Below are positions 40,441 through 50,289 of a stretch of DNA of 53,251 nucleotides, in pieces (the first letter of the stretch is position 1; each line of letters begins with the position of its first letter). The notes beneath the pieces were generated by a model. It made no database searches and was not told the DNA's origin. It saw only the letters and a list, made by a program, of their open reading frames with translations. The stretch is from Deltaproteobacteria bacterium (GTDB lineage Bacteria; Desulfobacterota; Desulfobacteria; Desulfobacterales; UBA2156): positions 1 to 53,251 of the forward strand of contig JAFDGC010000027.1 in NCBI GenBank assembly GCA_019309485.1. Direction: 5' to 3'. The translations under genes and the position numbers were made by a program.

Positions 40441-41154
40441 TCAGTTCAGTACCTGTTTCAACACCTGATCCGCATCCATCTTCCATGTTTTTCCTTCCGG
40501 GGGCCCATTCATGGATTTTTCCAGAAGCTCCAGGAAGAGGCTCCGGGGGATATGGGTCGCCCCCATGCGCATGAGGTGGAGTGTGGTGGTCTGGCAGTCG
40601 ATCAAGGTAAAGGCACGCCGGAGAAGATGGCCCACCAGATGGACCAGGGCCACCTTCGACGCATCGGAAGACCGGCTGAACATGGATTCCCCGAAAAAAC
40701 ACTTCCCCAACGCCACCCCGTAAAGCCCACCGCTGAGGGTTTCTCCCTGCCAGCTTTCCACCGAGTGGGCGATACCGTATTCATGGAGGCGACAATAGGC
40801 GTCGATCATGTCTTGATCGATCCACGTTTCTTTCCCTTTTTCCATCCGGACCCGGGCACATTCCGTAATCACCCTTCCAAACGCCGCGTCGGCGGTCACC
40901 CGGAACGCATGCTTTTTCAAAACCCTTTTGAGTCTCTTGGATACATGCAGCTTGTCCGGGAATAAGACGAGACGCGGATCAGGGGACCACCAGAGAATCG
41001 GCTCACCTTCCCCGTACCAGGGGAAGATGCCGTTTCGATAGGCGACGACCAGACGCTCGGGGCTGAGATCCCCGCCCACCGCCAGGAGGCCGTTTTTCAG
41101 GGCCAGGTACGGCGGCGGGAAGACCGGCTTCTCGGAAAGCACAAAGACCGCCAT
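40441..41154 (-). CDS. aat: leucyl/phenylalanyl-tRNA--protein transferase
   Basis: Aat transfers Leu or Phe from tRNA to N-terminal Lys or Arg of proteins, creating a degron read by ClpS. The 237-residue protein matches throughout: NGLLAVGGDLSPERLVVAYRNGIFPW (read GLLAVGGDLSPERLV and YRNGIFPW), PILWWSPDPRLVLFP, WIDQDMIDAYCRLHEYGIAHSVE (partial), CFFGESMFSR, and LIDCQTTTLHLMRMGA. The start at 41154 gives normal family length; the frame is open to 41322, and ATG 41163 is an alternative. It is encoded directly downstream of clpA. Confidence 0.95.
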   Translation of the reverse strand: MAVFVLSEKPVFPPPYLALKNGLLAVGGDLSPERLVVAYRNGIFPWYGEGEPILWWSPDPRLVLFPDKLHVSKRLKRVLKKHAFRVTADAAFGRVITECARVRMEKGKETWIDQDMIDAYCRLHEYGIAHSVESWQGETLSGGLYGVALGKCFFGESMFSRSSDASKVALVHLVGHLLRRAFTLIDCQTTTLHLMRMGATHIPRSLFLELLEKSMNGPPEGKTWKMDADQVLKQVLN

Positions 41155-41322
41155 GGATCCCATCGCATCATCGGCCCCATCGAAGGCGTGCCGCGAGTTA
41201 AGGCATTTGTCACGGCGCCACACGGCGGGACGGAGATTACACTCGCAAAACGGTTTTCCGAAGACCTGGGAAACAAACCAACGAAAGTTCACCGGATTTT
41301 TGCCGGCGGAAGGACAGCCCAT

Positions 41323-43569
41323 TTACGCGAAGTCAAAATGCAACGCGTCCTCTTCCAATCGGATCCGGGCGTGTCCCCCTTTTTGCAGTTTTCCGAACAG
41401 GATCTGCTCGGACAACACATCCTTGATCTCTTTCTGAATGACCCGGTCCAGGGGCCGTGCGCCGTAGGTGGGGTCGTATCCTTTCTCGGCCAGGTACCGG
41501 CGGACCTCCGGAGAGACGGCAATGGCCACCTTCTTGGGGAGAAGCTGATCGTTCAACTCTTGGATGAATTTGTCCACAATCCGTTCCATAATCTCCAGGG
41601 ACAATGCATCGAAGTGGACGATGGCGTCCAGGCGGTTGCGGAACTCGGGGCTGAAGAAGCTTTCCACGGCCTTTTTCCCCTTGGCTTTCAGGTCGCTTTT
41701 GGGATCCCCGAATCCGATGGTCATGGAACTCATTTCCCGGGCCCCGGCATTGGAAGTCATGATGACGATGACGTTCCTGAAGTCGGCCTTTTTGCCGTTG
41801 TTGTCCGTCAGGGTCGCATGGTCCAGAACCTGTAAAAGGATATTGAAAAGGTCGATGTGGGCCTTTTCGATCTCATCCAGGAGGAGGACGCTGTGGGGAT
41901 GCTTCCGGATTCCGTCCGTGAGCAGTCCTCCCTGGTCAAACCCGATATACCCGGGCGGCGCCCCGATGAGCCGGGCCACGGCGTGCTTCTCCATATACTC
42001 GCTCATGTCGTAGCGCATGAACTCCACACCCAGGTTCATGGCGATCTGTCGGGCCACCTCGGTCTTCCCCACACCGGTGGGCCCCGTAAACAAAAAAGAT
42101 CCGATGGGTTTTTCCGGAGTCCGCAATCCGGCCCGGGAGCGTTTGATAGCCGTCACGATGGCGTGGATGGCCGGGTCCTGTCCATAGACTTTGGCCTTGA
42201 GGCGGTCTTCCAGTTCTTCGAGTTGAATCTTGTCATTGGCGGAAACGCTCACCGTGGGGATCTTGGCCATTTTGGCCACGATCTTTTCGATGTCCGACGG
42301 ATGAATCTTTTTCCGGGTGACGCTGCCGGAAAGACGAACGGCGGCCCCTGCCTCGTCGATGACATCGATGGCCTTGTCCGGGAGATACCGGTCATTGATG
42401 TACTTAGCGCTCAAGTCCACCGCCGCCTTCAGGGCGGTTTCCGTGTAAACGATCCCGTGATGGGCCTCGTATCGGGATTTGAGCCCCTTTAAAATCTGGA
42501 AGGTTTCGGAGATCGGAGGCTCGGGCACCTCGATCTTTTCGAACCGGCGGGACATGGCCCGGTCCTTTTCGAAATGATTCTTGTATTCTTCGTATGTGGT
42601 GGAACCGATACATCGCAGCTCGCCGGCGGCAAAGACCGGTTTGAGGATGTTGGAGGCGTCCATGGAACCGCTGGAGGTGGCACCGGCGCCGACGATGGTG
42701 TGGATCTCATCGATGAACAAAATGGCGTTTTTCTTCTTCTTCAGTTCGGTTATCACCCCCTTGAGGCGCTGTTCGAAGTCCCCCCGGAACTTGGTCCCCG
42801 CCAACAGGGCCCCCATATCCAATGCATAAATCCGAACGTCCTTCAAAAGATCCGGGACTTCTTTCTTCTGGATCTTTTGCACCAGCCCCTCGGCCAGGGC
42901 GGTTTTCCCCACGCCGGGATCCCCCACGAAAATGGGGTTGTTTTTCCGCCGGCGGCAAAGGACCTGCATGGTCCGTTCCAGTTCATTCTCCCGGCCGATG
43001 AGGGGGTCCAGCAGTCCCTTTTCCGCCATTTCCATCAAGTCGAGGGTGAACAGGGACAAGGGGTCGTCTTTTTTCTTTTCCTTTGTCTTTTCCGTCTTCT
43101 GGGTCTTGACGAATCCCCCGATCACGTCCGCAAATGGGTCTTTGGGCATGCCGTGGGAGATGTAATTGAGGATGTCCAGCCGGGTGATCCCTTCCTGGGA
43201 CAAAAAGTAGGCGGCGTAGGAGTCGGTTTCCAGGAAAATGGAGGCCAAAATGTCGCTGATCTCCACTTCCTGCTTCTCGGCGTTTCGCACATGATTGACG
43301 GCACGCTGGATGACCCGTTGGAACCCCAGGGTCTGCTGGAGCACATAATCGCCCTGATCCGGGACGACCGCCATTTTTTCGTTGAAGAAATCCTCCAGGC
43401 GTTGCTTCAAACTCCCAGGGTCCCCCCCGCAGTTCTGGAGGATCTCCTTCCCCGTTTCGTCGTGGAGAATGGCGAACAGGACATGTTCGATGGAGACGTA
43501 TTCATGGCGCCGCCTCTTGGCTTCGCTGACGGCGAACCCCAAAGTGGCGCTCAGTTCCTTGCTGATCAT
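41323..43569 (-). CDS. clpA: ATP-dependent Clp protease ATP-binding subunit ClpA
   Basis: The 748-residue AAA+ unfoldase has the N-domain that docks ClpS (residues 1-145), D1 with GDPGVGKT near 218 and LFIDEIHTIVGAG, and D2 with GPTGVGKTE near 500, RYDMSEYMEKHAVARLIGAPPGY (partial) and VLLLDEIEKAH. There is no ClpB/ClpC middle coiled-coil domain, confirming ClpA. A short basic linker (QKTEKTKEKKKDD) separates the N-domain and D1. It starts 4 bases after clpS ends. ClpP is not in this window. Confidence 0.97.
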   Translation of the reverse strand: MISKELSATLGFAVSEAKRRRHEYVSIEHVLFAILHDETGKEILQNCGGDPGSLKQRLEDFFNEKMAVVPDQGDYVLQQTLGFQRVIQRAVNHVRNAEKQEVEISDILASIFLETDSYAAYFLSQEGITRLDILNYISHGMPKDPFADVIGGFVKTQKTEKTKEKKKDDPLSLFTLDLMEMAEKGLLDPLIGRENELERTMQVLCRRRKNNPIFVGDPGVGKTALAEGLVQKIQKKEVPDLLKDVRIYALDMGALLAGTKFRGDFEQRLKGVITELKKKKNAILFIDEIHTIVGAGATSSGSMDASNILKPVFAAGELRCIGSTTYEEYKNHFEKDRAMSRRFEKIEVPEPPISETFQILKGLKSRYEAHHGIVYTETALKAAVDLSAKYINDRYLPDKAIDVIDEAGAAVRLSGSVTRKKIHPSDIEKIVAKMAKIPTVSVSANDKIQLEELEDRLKAKVYGQDPAIHAIVTAIKRSRAGLRTPEKPIGSFLFTGPTGVGKTEVARQIAMNLGVEFMRYDMSEYMEKHAVARLIGAPPGYIGFDQGGLLTDGIRKHPHSVLLLDEIEKAHIDLFNILLQVLDHATLTDNNGKKADFRNVIVIMTSNAGAREMSSMTIGFGDPKSDLKAKGKKAVESFFSPEFRNRLDAIVHFDALSLEIMERIVDKFIQELNDQLLPKKVAIAVSPEVRRYLAEKGYDPTYGARPLDRVIQKEIKDVLSEQILFGKLQKGGHARIRLEEDALHFDFA

Positions 43570-43573
43570 GGAT

Positions 43574-43888
43574 CTACTCCCTTTCCATGGTGCATTTTAA
43601 GGGAAAACCGTTTTCACGGGCCAGTTCATGGACCATCTGGACTTTGGTCTCCGCCACTTCGAAGGTGAAGACCCCGCATACCCCGATCCCTGATTGATGG
43701 ACGTTGAGCATGATCCGGGTGGCCTCTTCCAGGGACTTGTTGAAAACACCCATGAGCACCGCCACCACGAAATCCATGGTGGTGTAATCGTCGTTGTGCA
43801 GAAGCACCCGGTACATGGCCGGTTCCCGGGTCTCGGCATCCACCTCGGAGAGGACGGTTTCTTCTTCACCGGGCACATATCCGTCCAT
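43574..43888 (-). CDS. clpS: ATP-dependent Clp protease adaptor ClpS
   Basis: The 104-residue adaptor has the N-degron-binding core: [20 protein letters not shown] (Asn-Asp-Asp pocket residues), then [24 protein letters not shown] (the His of the VHxxG motif) and a C-terminal [14 protein letters not shown] flexible acidic N-terminus (residues 1-22) is present, needed for delivery to ClpA. The start at 43888 has GGAGG upstream; the longer frame to 43984 lacks support. It heads the clpS-clpA-aat operon. Confidence 0.96.
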   Translation of the reverse strand: MDGYVPGEEETVLSEVDAETREPAMYRVLLHNDDYTTMDFVVAVLMGVFNKSLEEATRIMLNVHQSGIGVCGVFTFEVAETKVQMVHELARENGFPLKCTMERE

Positions 43889-44026
43889 GGGTTGCTCCTC
43901 CGAAAACAGGGGGAAATATGGCGTGAGTGGAATGCATGGCGTATGCGTTATAAAAACTATAATTTTGCACCGCGGAAAAATCAACCCCCGGCATGAACCG
44001 TCTGAAACCGCCTCAGTGCATCCGGG

Positions 44027-46552
44027 TTACGTGCGGCCGCAGCACTTTTTATACTTTTTGCCGCTCCCGCACGGGCACGGGGCGTTTCGCCCCACTTTTT
44101 TCTGCTCCCGCCGGATCGGTGTTTTTTGGTCTCCTCCGTCACCCCCGGAATAAATCAGATTCTGGTCTTTGGGTTTTTGCATCTCGGCAAGGTTTTCGGG
44201 TTGGGCGATCTCCACCCGGAACAAAATCCCCAGGGTTTCTTCCTTGATCCGGGAAATCATTTCGGAAAACATCGCAAACCCTTCCTTCTTGTAGACCAAA
44301 AGGGGGTCCTGCTGGGCATATCCCCGAAGGCCGATCCCTTCCTTGAGATGGTCCATGCTCAACAGATGGTCTTTCCACAGATGATCCACGGTCTGAAGCA
44401 TCACAATCCGCTCCAGCTCCCGGGAGGCATCCGCGCCGATGCTTTGTTCCCGCGCCTCATAAATTTTGAGGGCCTGATCCCGAATCGTTTCCGCCAATCC
44501 CTCCGGATCCGCCCCGTCCAGTACCTCCGGGCGGAAATCCGGGCGGAAATTGAACTGTTTGAAGACCGCCTCCTTAAGCCCCTTGAGGTCCCATTCTTCG
44601 GGCGGCGTTCGTTCATCGGCATAGTTCCCGGCAATCTCCGAGGCTTTTTCATTGATCATCTCCAGAATGGAATCCCTCAGGTTTTCCCCCCTCAGGGCTT
44701 CCCGCCGCTGGCGATAGATGACTTCCCGCTGCTGGTTCATCACGTTGTCATATTCCAGAAGCTGTTTCCGGATCTCGAAGTTGTGGGCCTCCACCTTCTT
44801 CTGGGCGTTTTCGATGGCCCTTGAAATCAGATTGTGCTCGATGGGTTCCCCTTCTTCCATGCCCAGGCGGTTCATGATGTTTCCCATCCGCTCCCCCCCG
44901 AAGATCCGGAGCAGATCATCCTCCAGGGCCAGGTAAAACCGGGAGGACCCCGGATCCCCCTGCCGCCCGGAACGCCCCCGGAGCTGATTGTCGATGCGCC
45001 GGCTTTCATGCCGCTCGGTTCCGAGGATATGCAGCCCCCCGAGTTCCACGACCCCTTCCCCCAGAACGATATCCGTACCCCGGCCCGCCATGTTGGTGGA
45101 GATGGTGACGGTCCCTTTCTGGCCGGCCATGGCAACGATTTCGGCTTCCTTTTTGTGGTTTTTGGCGTTTAACACCGAGTGGGGAATCCCCCGCTTGCTC
45201 AGTTTCTCGCTCAGGGCTTCGGAGACATCGATGGAGATGGTCCCCACCAGGACCGGTTGGCCCCGCCGGTGACAATCCTCGATCTCATCCAGGACCGCTT
45301 CGTATTTTTCCTTTTTGGTCTGGTAAATCACATCCGGATGATCGATGCGGATCATGGGCTTGTGGGTGGGAATCACGCAGACGTCAAGATTATAGATCTT
45401 TTTGAATTCGGCCGCTTCGGTGTCGGCGGTCCCCGTCATTCCGGCCAGTTTGTCGTACATCCGGAAGTAATTCTGGAAGGTGATGGTGGCCAGGGTCTGG
45501 TTTTCGTTTTCGATTTTGACGTTTTCCTTGGCCTCCAGGGCCTGGTGGAGCCCCTCGCTGTACCGCCGGCCAGGCATGAGGCGGCCGGTGAATTCATCCA
45601 CGATCACCACCTGGCCGTCCTTGACGATATAATCCACGTCCCTTTTGAAGAGATGATGCGCCTTCAGGGCCTGGTTGATGTGATGCAACAGCTCGATATA
45701 TTTGGGGTCATACAGATTATCGACCTTCAGGATCCGTTCGGCATGGGCCACCCCTTCCTCGGTGAGGACCACGGTCTTGGCTTTTTCATCGATGGTGAAA
45801 TCGGTGTCCCGCTTCAGGCGACCGATGATGCCATTCACCTGGTAATACAGGTGGGTCGATTTTTCCGCCGGTCCCGAGATAATCAAGGGGGTTCGGGCCT
45901 CGTCGATGAGGATGCTGTCCACCTCGTCCACGATGGCATAATGCAGATCCTGCTGGACCAGTGAGACCCGATCGAACTTCATGTTGTCACGCAGGTAGTC
46001 GAATCCGAACTCGTTGTTGGTCCCGTAAGTGATGTCGCAGCGGTAGGCCTCGAAGCGCTCCCGGTCATCCATCCCGTGAACAATGGTCCCCACGGAAAGC
46101 CCCAGGAAGCGGTAAATGTTCCCCATCCATTCCGTATCGCGCCGGGCCAGATAATCGTTCACCGTGACGATGTGGACTCCTTTCCCGGTCAGGGCGTTGA
46201 GGTAGGCGGGGAGGGTGGCGGCCAGGGTTTTTCCTTCACCGGTCTTCATTTCCGCGATTTTCCCCTGATGCAGCACGATGCCGCCGATCAATTGAACATC
46301 GAAATGCCGCATCTTCAGGGTACGGACCGAGGCCTCCCGAACAACGGCAAAGGCTTCGGGGAGGAGTTCATCCAGGGGTTCCCCGTTTTCGATGCGCTGC
46401 CGGTAGATACCGGTCTGGGCTTTCAGTTCATCGTCGGTCATCTCCTGTATCCGCGGCTCCAGCTGATTGATGAGCGCCACGAGGGGCTCCAGCTTTTTCA
46501 GCTCCCGTTCGTTTTTGCTTCCAAACACCTTTGTCAAAAAATTGAAAAACAT
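44027..46552 (-). CDS. secA: preprotein translocase ATPase SecA
   Basis: The 841-residue motor of Sec export has Walker [18 protein letters not shown], a DEAD-like [20 protein letters not shown] split, [30 protein letters not shown], and [19 protein letters not shown] (partial). The C-terminus ends in the SEC-C zinc motif [19 protein letters not shown] (CxCx8CC), which binds SecB or lipids. It is essential for protein translocation at the inner membrane. It is preceded by repeat copy C and is on the same strand as clpS, 140 bases upstream of it. Confidence 0.98.
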   Translation of the reverse strand: MFFNFLTKVFGSKNERELKKLEPLVALINQLEPRIQEMTDDELKAQTGIYRQRIENGEPLDELLPEAFAVVREASVRTLKMRHFDVQLIGGIVLHQGKIAEMKTGEGKTLAATLPAYLNALTGKGVHIVTVNDYLARRDTEWMGNIYRFLGLSVGTIVHGMDDRERFEAYRCDITYGTNNEFGFDYLRDNMKFDRVSLVQQDLHYAIVDEVDSILIDEARTPLIISGPAEKSTHLYYQVNGIIGRLKRDTDFTIDEKAKTVVLTEEGVAHAERILKVDNLYDPKYIELLHHINQALKAHHLFKRDVDYIVKDGQVVIVDEFTGRLMPGRRYSEGLHQALEAKENVKIENENQTLATITFQNYFRMYDKLAGMTGTADTEAAEFKKIYNLDVCVIPTHKPMIRIDHPDVIYQTKKEKYEAVLDEIEDCHRRGQPVLVGTISIDVSEALSEKLSKRGIPHSVLNAKNHKKEAEIVAMAGQKGTVTISTNMAGRGTDIVLGEGVVELGGLHILGTERHESRRIDNQLRGRSGRQGDPGSSRFYLALEDDLLRIFGGERMGNIMNRLGMEEGEPIEHNLISRAIENAQKKVEAHNFEIRKQLLEYDNVMNQQREVIYRQRREALRGENLRDSILEMINEKASEIAGNYADERTPPEEWDLKGLKEAVFKQFNFRPDFRPEVLDGADPEGLAETIRDQALKIYEAREQSIGADASRELERIVMLQTVDHLWKDHLLSMDHLKEGIGLRGYAQQDPLLVYKKEGFAMFSEMISRIKEETLGILFRVEIAQPENLAEMQKPKDQNLIYSGGDGGDQKTPIRREQKKVGRNAPCPCGSGKKYKKCCGRT

Positions 46553-46568
46553 GGCACCATCGTCTTTT

Positions 46569-46680
46569 GGAGCCTCCCGCCCTGAAGGGCGGGGCTCCCC
46601 GGTAAGATAACGATCTGTTTTTTTGAGAGCTTCCCTCGACCCTGCCTTAAAAGGCGGGGCTTGCGGGAAGCGTTCCGGTT
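46569..46680. repeat. paired-hairpin intergenic repeat, copy C
   Basis: The left arm is GGAGCC-TCCCGCCCTGAAGGGCGGGG-CTCC (given in parts) then CCGGTAAG. The right arm is TGCCTTAAAAGGCGGGG then CTTGCGGGAAGCGTTCCGG. It is almost identical to copy A over both arms, 44 kb away. Confidence 0.75.
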
Positions 46681-46817
46681 AAAATTAGGGATTCCATCGC
46701 ATGTTTTTTGCGGGCAGAAAAATTATAACACAGGCGACTGTTAAAAAAAAGGCCGGATCCGGGGATCGACTCCCTGTGGAAGAAACGACGAGGGGGAAAA
46801 AAGGAATGTGCTGCGAA

Positions 46818-47738
46818 TCAATTGAGAACAAATAGCTTGGGATTTACGGGAGCCCCGCCCACAAGCACTTCATAATGCAGATGCGGACCGGTGCTGCGGC
46901 CGGTGCTGCCCACCCGGGCCACCACATCCCCCCGTTTGACGCGATCCCCCGGCTTCTTGAGGATCTTGCTCAGGTGCCCGTAACGCGTCACCACGCCGTG
47001 TCCATGGTCGATGACGAGCATCTTCCCCAGGCCCCCATTCCTCCCGGCGGATTTTATGGTGCCGTCCGCCGGGGCGGTCACCGGGGCGCCTTTATAAACG
47101 GCGATGTCCACCCCCTGGTGAAATTCCCGGCGGCCGCTAAAGGGGGATTTACGCCAGCCGTACCGGGAAGAAATCCGTCCCTGGGTCGGATACCCCATGG
47201 GCGTGCGTGAAAAGATCTCCTGCTGCCGTTCCAAAAGTTCCAGGAGTTCCTCAAGGGTGTGCCGGCGGTCGTTGGAAACCTTTTCCAACTGCTGCATTTC
47301 CCGTCGCAGCCTGGAAAGACTTTCACCGGGGATGGCTTTCATTTCCGATTTGGAATCGACATCTTCAGGAAGCGGTCCGCCCACGCCGTTTTCATCGTTA
47401 TCCCCTTTCACATCCAACCCTGTGATATACCTCAACTTTTCCTCGAGAAGGGATATTTGGAACAGTTTCGTCTTTAAGTGATTGATATCGGAATCGAGTT
47501 TCTTGATCTGGTCCCAGAGATGATCCGAAGAGTCCTTTCGGTCCGGGGCAACGGCCTGATTTTGCGTCACGTGGATGTACTGCCGCCGCAGTGAAAAATA
47601 GTCCACCACCAGGACGGCGACCACGGCCATCCCGATGGAAACAAAAAGAGTCAAAAAGGCCCAGACTTTTTTAGAAAGGGTCACTTTTCTGAGGGGTCCA
47701 GCCGCGGTGCTGGTGAGAAAAAAGGTGATCTTCTCCAT
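46818..47738 (-). CDS. M23 family (LytM-type) metallopeptidase, membrane anchored
   Basis: The 306-residue protein has a cytosolic N-terminus of about 25 residues and a transmembrane helix (AFLTLFVSIGMAVVAVLVVDYF split). A periplasmic coiled coil (residues 75-165; IKKLDSDINHLKTKLF and REMQQLEKVSNDRRHTL) is followed by a C-terminal peptidase M23 domain. Zinc ligands are the His and Asp of FHQGVDIA and the HxH of GPHLHYEV; LVIDHGHGVVTRYGHLS is also typical. It is a probable peptidoglycan endopeptidase, and all ligands are present so it should be active. Coiled coil plus M23 resembles EnvC/NlpD-like or MepM-like proteins. Confidence 0.92.
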   Translation of the reverse strand: MEKITFFLTSTAAGPLRKVTLSKKVWAFLTLFVSIGMAVVAVLVVDYFSLRRQYIHVTQNQAVAPDRKDSSDHLWDQIKKLDSDINHLKTKLFQISLLEEKLRYITGLDVKGDNDENGVGGPLPEDVDSKSEMKAIPGESLSRLRREMQQLEKVSNDRRHTLEELLELLERQQEIFSRTPMGYPTQGRISSRYGWRKSPFSGRREFHQGVDIAVYKGAPVTAPADGTIKSAGRNGGLGKMLVIDHGHGVVTRYGHLSKILKKPGDRVKRGDVVARVGSTGRSTGPHLHYEVLVGGAPVNPKLFVLN

Positions 47739-47906
47739 CGTGGTTTCCCGCCCTTATGCGATCCGTTGATGATGATCAGGCCCCAACCGAAGGTTGCACC
47801 TGTTACCCATCCGCCGGACCCGTCCCGCCTTCCGGGAAGTTCTCCCCGGGTACAGGCCCCGGTGTGCCGAATCATGGCCATTGAAAGGATTTTGGTGGAA
47901 CGCCGA

Positions 47907-47954
47907 CCCCTTTCGGCGAAATTTTCAGGGCTTTCGCCGAAAGGGGGTGTTTTT
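47907..47954 (+). terminator. strong intrinsic terminator on the plus strand between folD and the M23 gene
   Basis: A perfect 15-bp stem, CCCCTTTCGGCGAAA with TTTCGCCGAAAGGGG, has a 10-base loop and is followed by GTGTTTTT on the plus strand. Both flanking genes are on the minus strand, where the hairpin has no T-run, so a plus-strand transcript starting in the 47760-47900 gap may end here. Confidence 0.6.
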
Positions 47955-47963
47955 CAGAAACCG

Positions 47964-48872
47964 CTATTCGAGGCCAAGCTTGAACTTCAAAGATTTCAGC
48001 GTGTTTTTCATGAGCATGGTAATCGTCATGGGGCCCACGCCCCCAGGAACCGGGGTGATCCATCCGGCGATCTCCTTGGCCGCATCAAAATCCACGTCTC
48101 CTTTGAGGATGGCCACCTTCTTGCCGGTCTTTTCGCTGATCTTCTCCCCCACCCGGTTGACCCCCACATCGATGACGCAGGCGCCGGGCTTGATCCATTC
48201 GGGTTTTACCAGGCCGGGAACGCCGGCGGCCACGATCAGGATGTCCGCCCGCTTGCAGTGCTCGTCCATGTTTTTGGTCCGGGTATGCACCACGGTCACC
48301 GTGGAATTGGCACCCGGGCCCTTCTGGAGCATCATGTTGGCAATGGGCTTGCCCACGATATTGGAGCGGCCCACCACCACCACCTCGGCCCCGGAGGTTT
48401 CCACGCCGGCGCGGACGATCATCTCCTGGATTCCCGCAGGCGTGCAGGGCGGAAACTTGACTTCGTCCCCCCCGATCATGAGCCGGCCCACGTTCACCGG
48501 ATGAAACCCGTCCACGTCCTTGTCCGGATCGATGGCGTTGAGGACCTTCTTTTCATCGATATGCTTGGGAAGGGGGAGCTGTACCAGGATGCCGTGAATG
48601 CTGTCGTCCTTGTTGTATTTATCGATGAGGGCCAGAAGGTCTTGTTCGGAAAGATCCACGGGCTGGCTGTCCTGGATCTCCTTGAAGCCCACCCGGTGGG
48701 CGGTTTTGATTTTCAGGGTCACATAAGAAACGGAGGCGGGATTTTCCCCCACCAGAATGGTCACCAGGCCGGGTACCACCCCGTGCTTTTCCTTGATTTG
48801 GGCCACCTCCGCGGTGATCTCTTCCAGGATCTGTTCCCGGATTTCGGTTCCGAGTATCAACTTTGCCGGCAT
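47964..48872 (-). CDS. folD: bifunctional methylene-THF dehydrogenase / methenyl-THF cyclohydrolase
   Basis: The 302-residue protein catalyses methylene-THF to formyl-THF interconversion. Catalytic Tyr and Lys lie in SVSYVTLKIKTAHRVGF; also seen are VQLPLPKHIDEKKVLNAIDPDKDVDGFHP (partial), PPCTPAGIQEM, VVVGRSNIVGKPIA, and the final PGGVGPMTITML. The start at 48872 has AAAGGAG upstream. FolD links with the methyl-THF produced by the MtgA-like enzyme of the methyl-transfer cluster, though the genes are 25 kb apart. Confidence 0.97.
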   Translation of the reverse strand: MPAKLILGTEIREQILEEITAEVAQIKEKHGVVPGLVTILVGENPASVSYVTLKIKTAHRVGFKEIQDSQPVDLSEQDLLALIDKYNKDDSIHGILVQLPLPKHIDEKKVLNAIDPDKDVDGFHPVNVGRLMIGGDEVKFPPCTPAGIQEMIVRAGVETSGAEVVVVGRSNIVGKPIANMMLQKGPGANSTVTVVHTRTKNMDEHCKRADILIVAAGVPGLVKPEWIKPGACVIDVGVNRVGEKISEKTGKKVAILKGDVDFDAAKEIAGWITPVPGGVGPMTITMLMKNTLKSLKFKLGLE

Positions 48873-48994
48873 TTCGATTCTCCTTTCTTGATGTTCCTTT
48901 TTATTTTCAGTGTGGGACTTAAAAATCGATGGAAGCACCGGAACTCGGCATCCGAAAAGATCGACGCGATGCCCGGCCCTTGAGAATTTCGGCC

Positions 48995-49023
48995 TATGTA
49001 GTGAAAAAAGGCCGCCCTGTCAA
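48995..49023 (-). promoter_or_regulatory. promoter for folD
   Basis: On the minus strand, TTGACA (plus-strand 49018-49023), a 17-base spacer, and TACATA (plus-strand 48995-49000). It lies in the gap between the argC stop and folD, suggesting folD is not only read from argC. Confidence 0.5.
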
Positions 49024-49063
49024 GTGGCCCGAAACCGGTTCATTTCTCTCGCCCTGACTCCGG

Positions 49064-50101
49064 TCAAAGGGAATACGGCACGCCGGACAGCCCGGCTTTC
49101 TCGTCCAGACCGCACATGAGGTTCATGTTCTGCACCGCCTGGCCGGCGGCGCCCTTGACCAGGTTGTCGATGGCCGACATCAGGATGATCCGGTTTGCAT
49201 CCGGATCCAGAACAAAACCGATGTCGCAGAAATTGGTCCCCCGGACATTGAGGGTGTCCGGGATCCCCCCTTGGCCCATCAGCCGGATAAAAGGCTTTTC
49301 CCCGTAAAACTCTTGAAATGCACGAGCCACTGCCCCGAGGCCGGCGTCCTTTTTCAAGGGCGCGTAGAGGGTGGCCATCATCCCCCGGGACATGGGAACC
49401 AGGTGCGGGACAAAGGTGATATGCACCGGCCTCCCGGCCACCCGGCTCAGGACCGCTTCCATTTCCGGGGTATGCCGGTGTACCCCCACGTTATACGGCT
49501 TGAAGGACTCGGCCACCTCGCAAAAAAGGGTTTTCAAAGAAGGGGCGCGCCCTGCCCCGCTCACTCCGGATTTGGCATCGATGATGATCCCCCGGGAGTC
49601 GATGAGCCCCGTTTGGATCAGCGGAATCAACGGCAGGAGGGCGCAGGTGGGATAGCATCCGGGGTTCCCCACGAGCCGGGCGGACGCCACTTGCTCCGGA
49701 AAAACCTCGGCCAGCCCGTACACCGCTTCTTCCAGAAGGCCGGGGGCGGTGTGGGGTTGATAAAACCGTTCATAAAGGACCGGGTCCTTGAACCGAAAAT
49801 CCGCGGAAAGGTCGATCACCTTGACCCCCCGGTCCAAAAGCCCGGGCACGATCTCCATGGGAAGTTTGTGGGGAAGGGCCGTGAAGACCACGTCCGCCCG
49901 GTCCCCCACGCGATCCGGATCAAAGGCTTCCAGGGGCTGTTGCACCACCTGGCGCAGGGCCGGATAAATCTCCGCCATCTCTTTTCCCACGTATTGGGTG
50001 GAGGTCATCACCGTCAGTGTCACGTCCGGATGTCCGGAAAGAATACGCACCAACTCGACCCCGGTGTAGCCGGTGGCCCCCACAATCCCCGCTCGGATCA
50101 T
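49064..50101 (-). CDS. argC: N-acetyl-gamma-glutamyl-phosphate reductase
   Basis: The 345-residue NADPH-dependent reductase of arginine synthesis has an N-terminal Rossmann GIVGATGYTGVELVRIL, VVFTALPHKLP, VIDLSADFRFKD, and catalytic Cys in LVGNPGCYPTCALLPLIPL. GVSGAGRAPSLKTLFCE and HRHTPEM follow, and the ending NLVKGAAGQAVQNMNLM is standard. The start at 50101 has GAGGAA upstream; the longer frame to 50158 was rejected. No other arg gene is in the window. Confidence 0.97.
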   Translation of the reverse strand: MIRAGIVGATGYTGVELVRILSGHPDVTLTVMTSTQYVGKEMAEIYPALRQVVQQPLEAFDPDRVGDRADVVFTALPHKLPMEIVPGLLDRGVKVIDLSADFRFKDPVLYERFYQPHTAPGLLEEAVYGLAEVFPEQVASARLVGNPGCYPTCALLPLIPLIQTGLIDSRGIIIDAKSGVSGAGRAPSLKTLFCEVAESFKPYNVGVHRHTPEMEAVLSRVAGRPVHITFVPHLVPMSRGMMATLYAPLKKDAGLGAVARAFQEFYGEKPFIRLMGQGGIPDTLNVRGTNFCDIGFVLDPDANRIILMSAIDNLVKGAAGQAVQNMNLMCGLDEKAGLSGVPYSL

Positions 50102-50289
50102 CGCATTTCCTCGCCCTTTCAGGAGACTGTCTCCATTTTTTCCGAAGGAACCATCCATACCAGATCTCCGCCAAATTTCAAGCCAAACCCTATTTGACCA
50201 TCGGTAATTGACGCGGCCGCCGCCTTTTTTTAAAGTATCCCTCGATCCCGGATCGTTTCATCACTTCCTGCTGCAAGGAGAGACTCAAA

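Noticed and set aside
47770-47900. Signal recognition particle RNA or 6S RNA
   Set aside because: Neither strand has the conserved SRP GGAA-loop domain or the 6S open bubble flanked by long stems.
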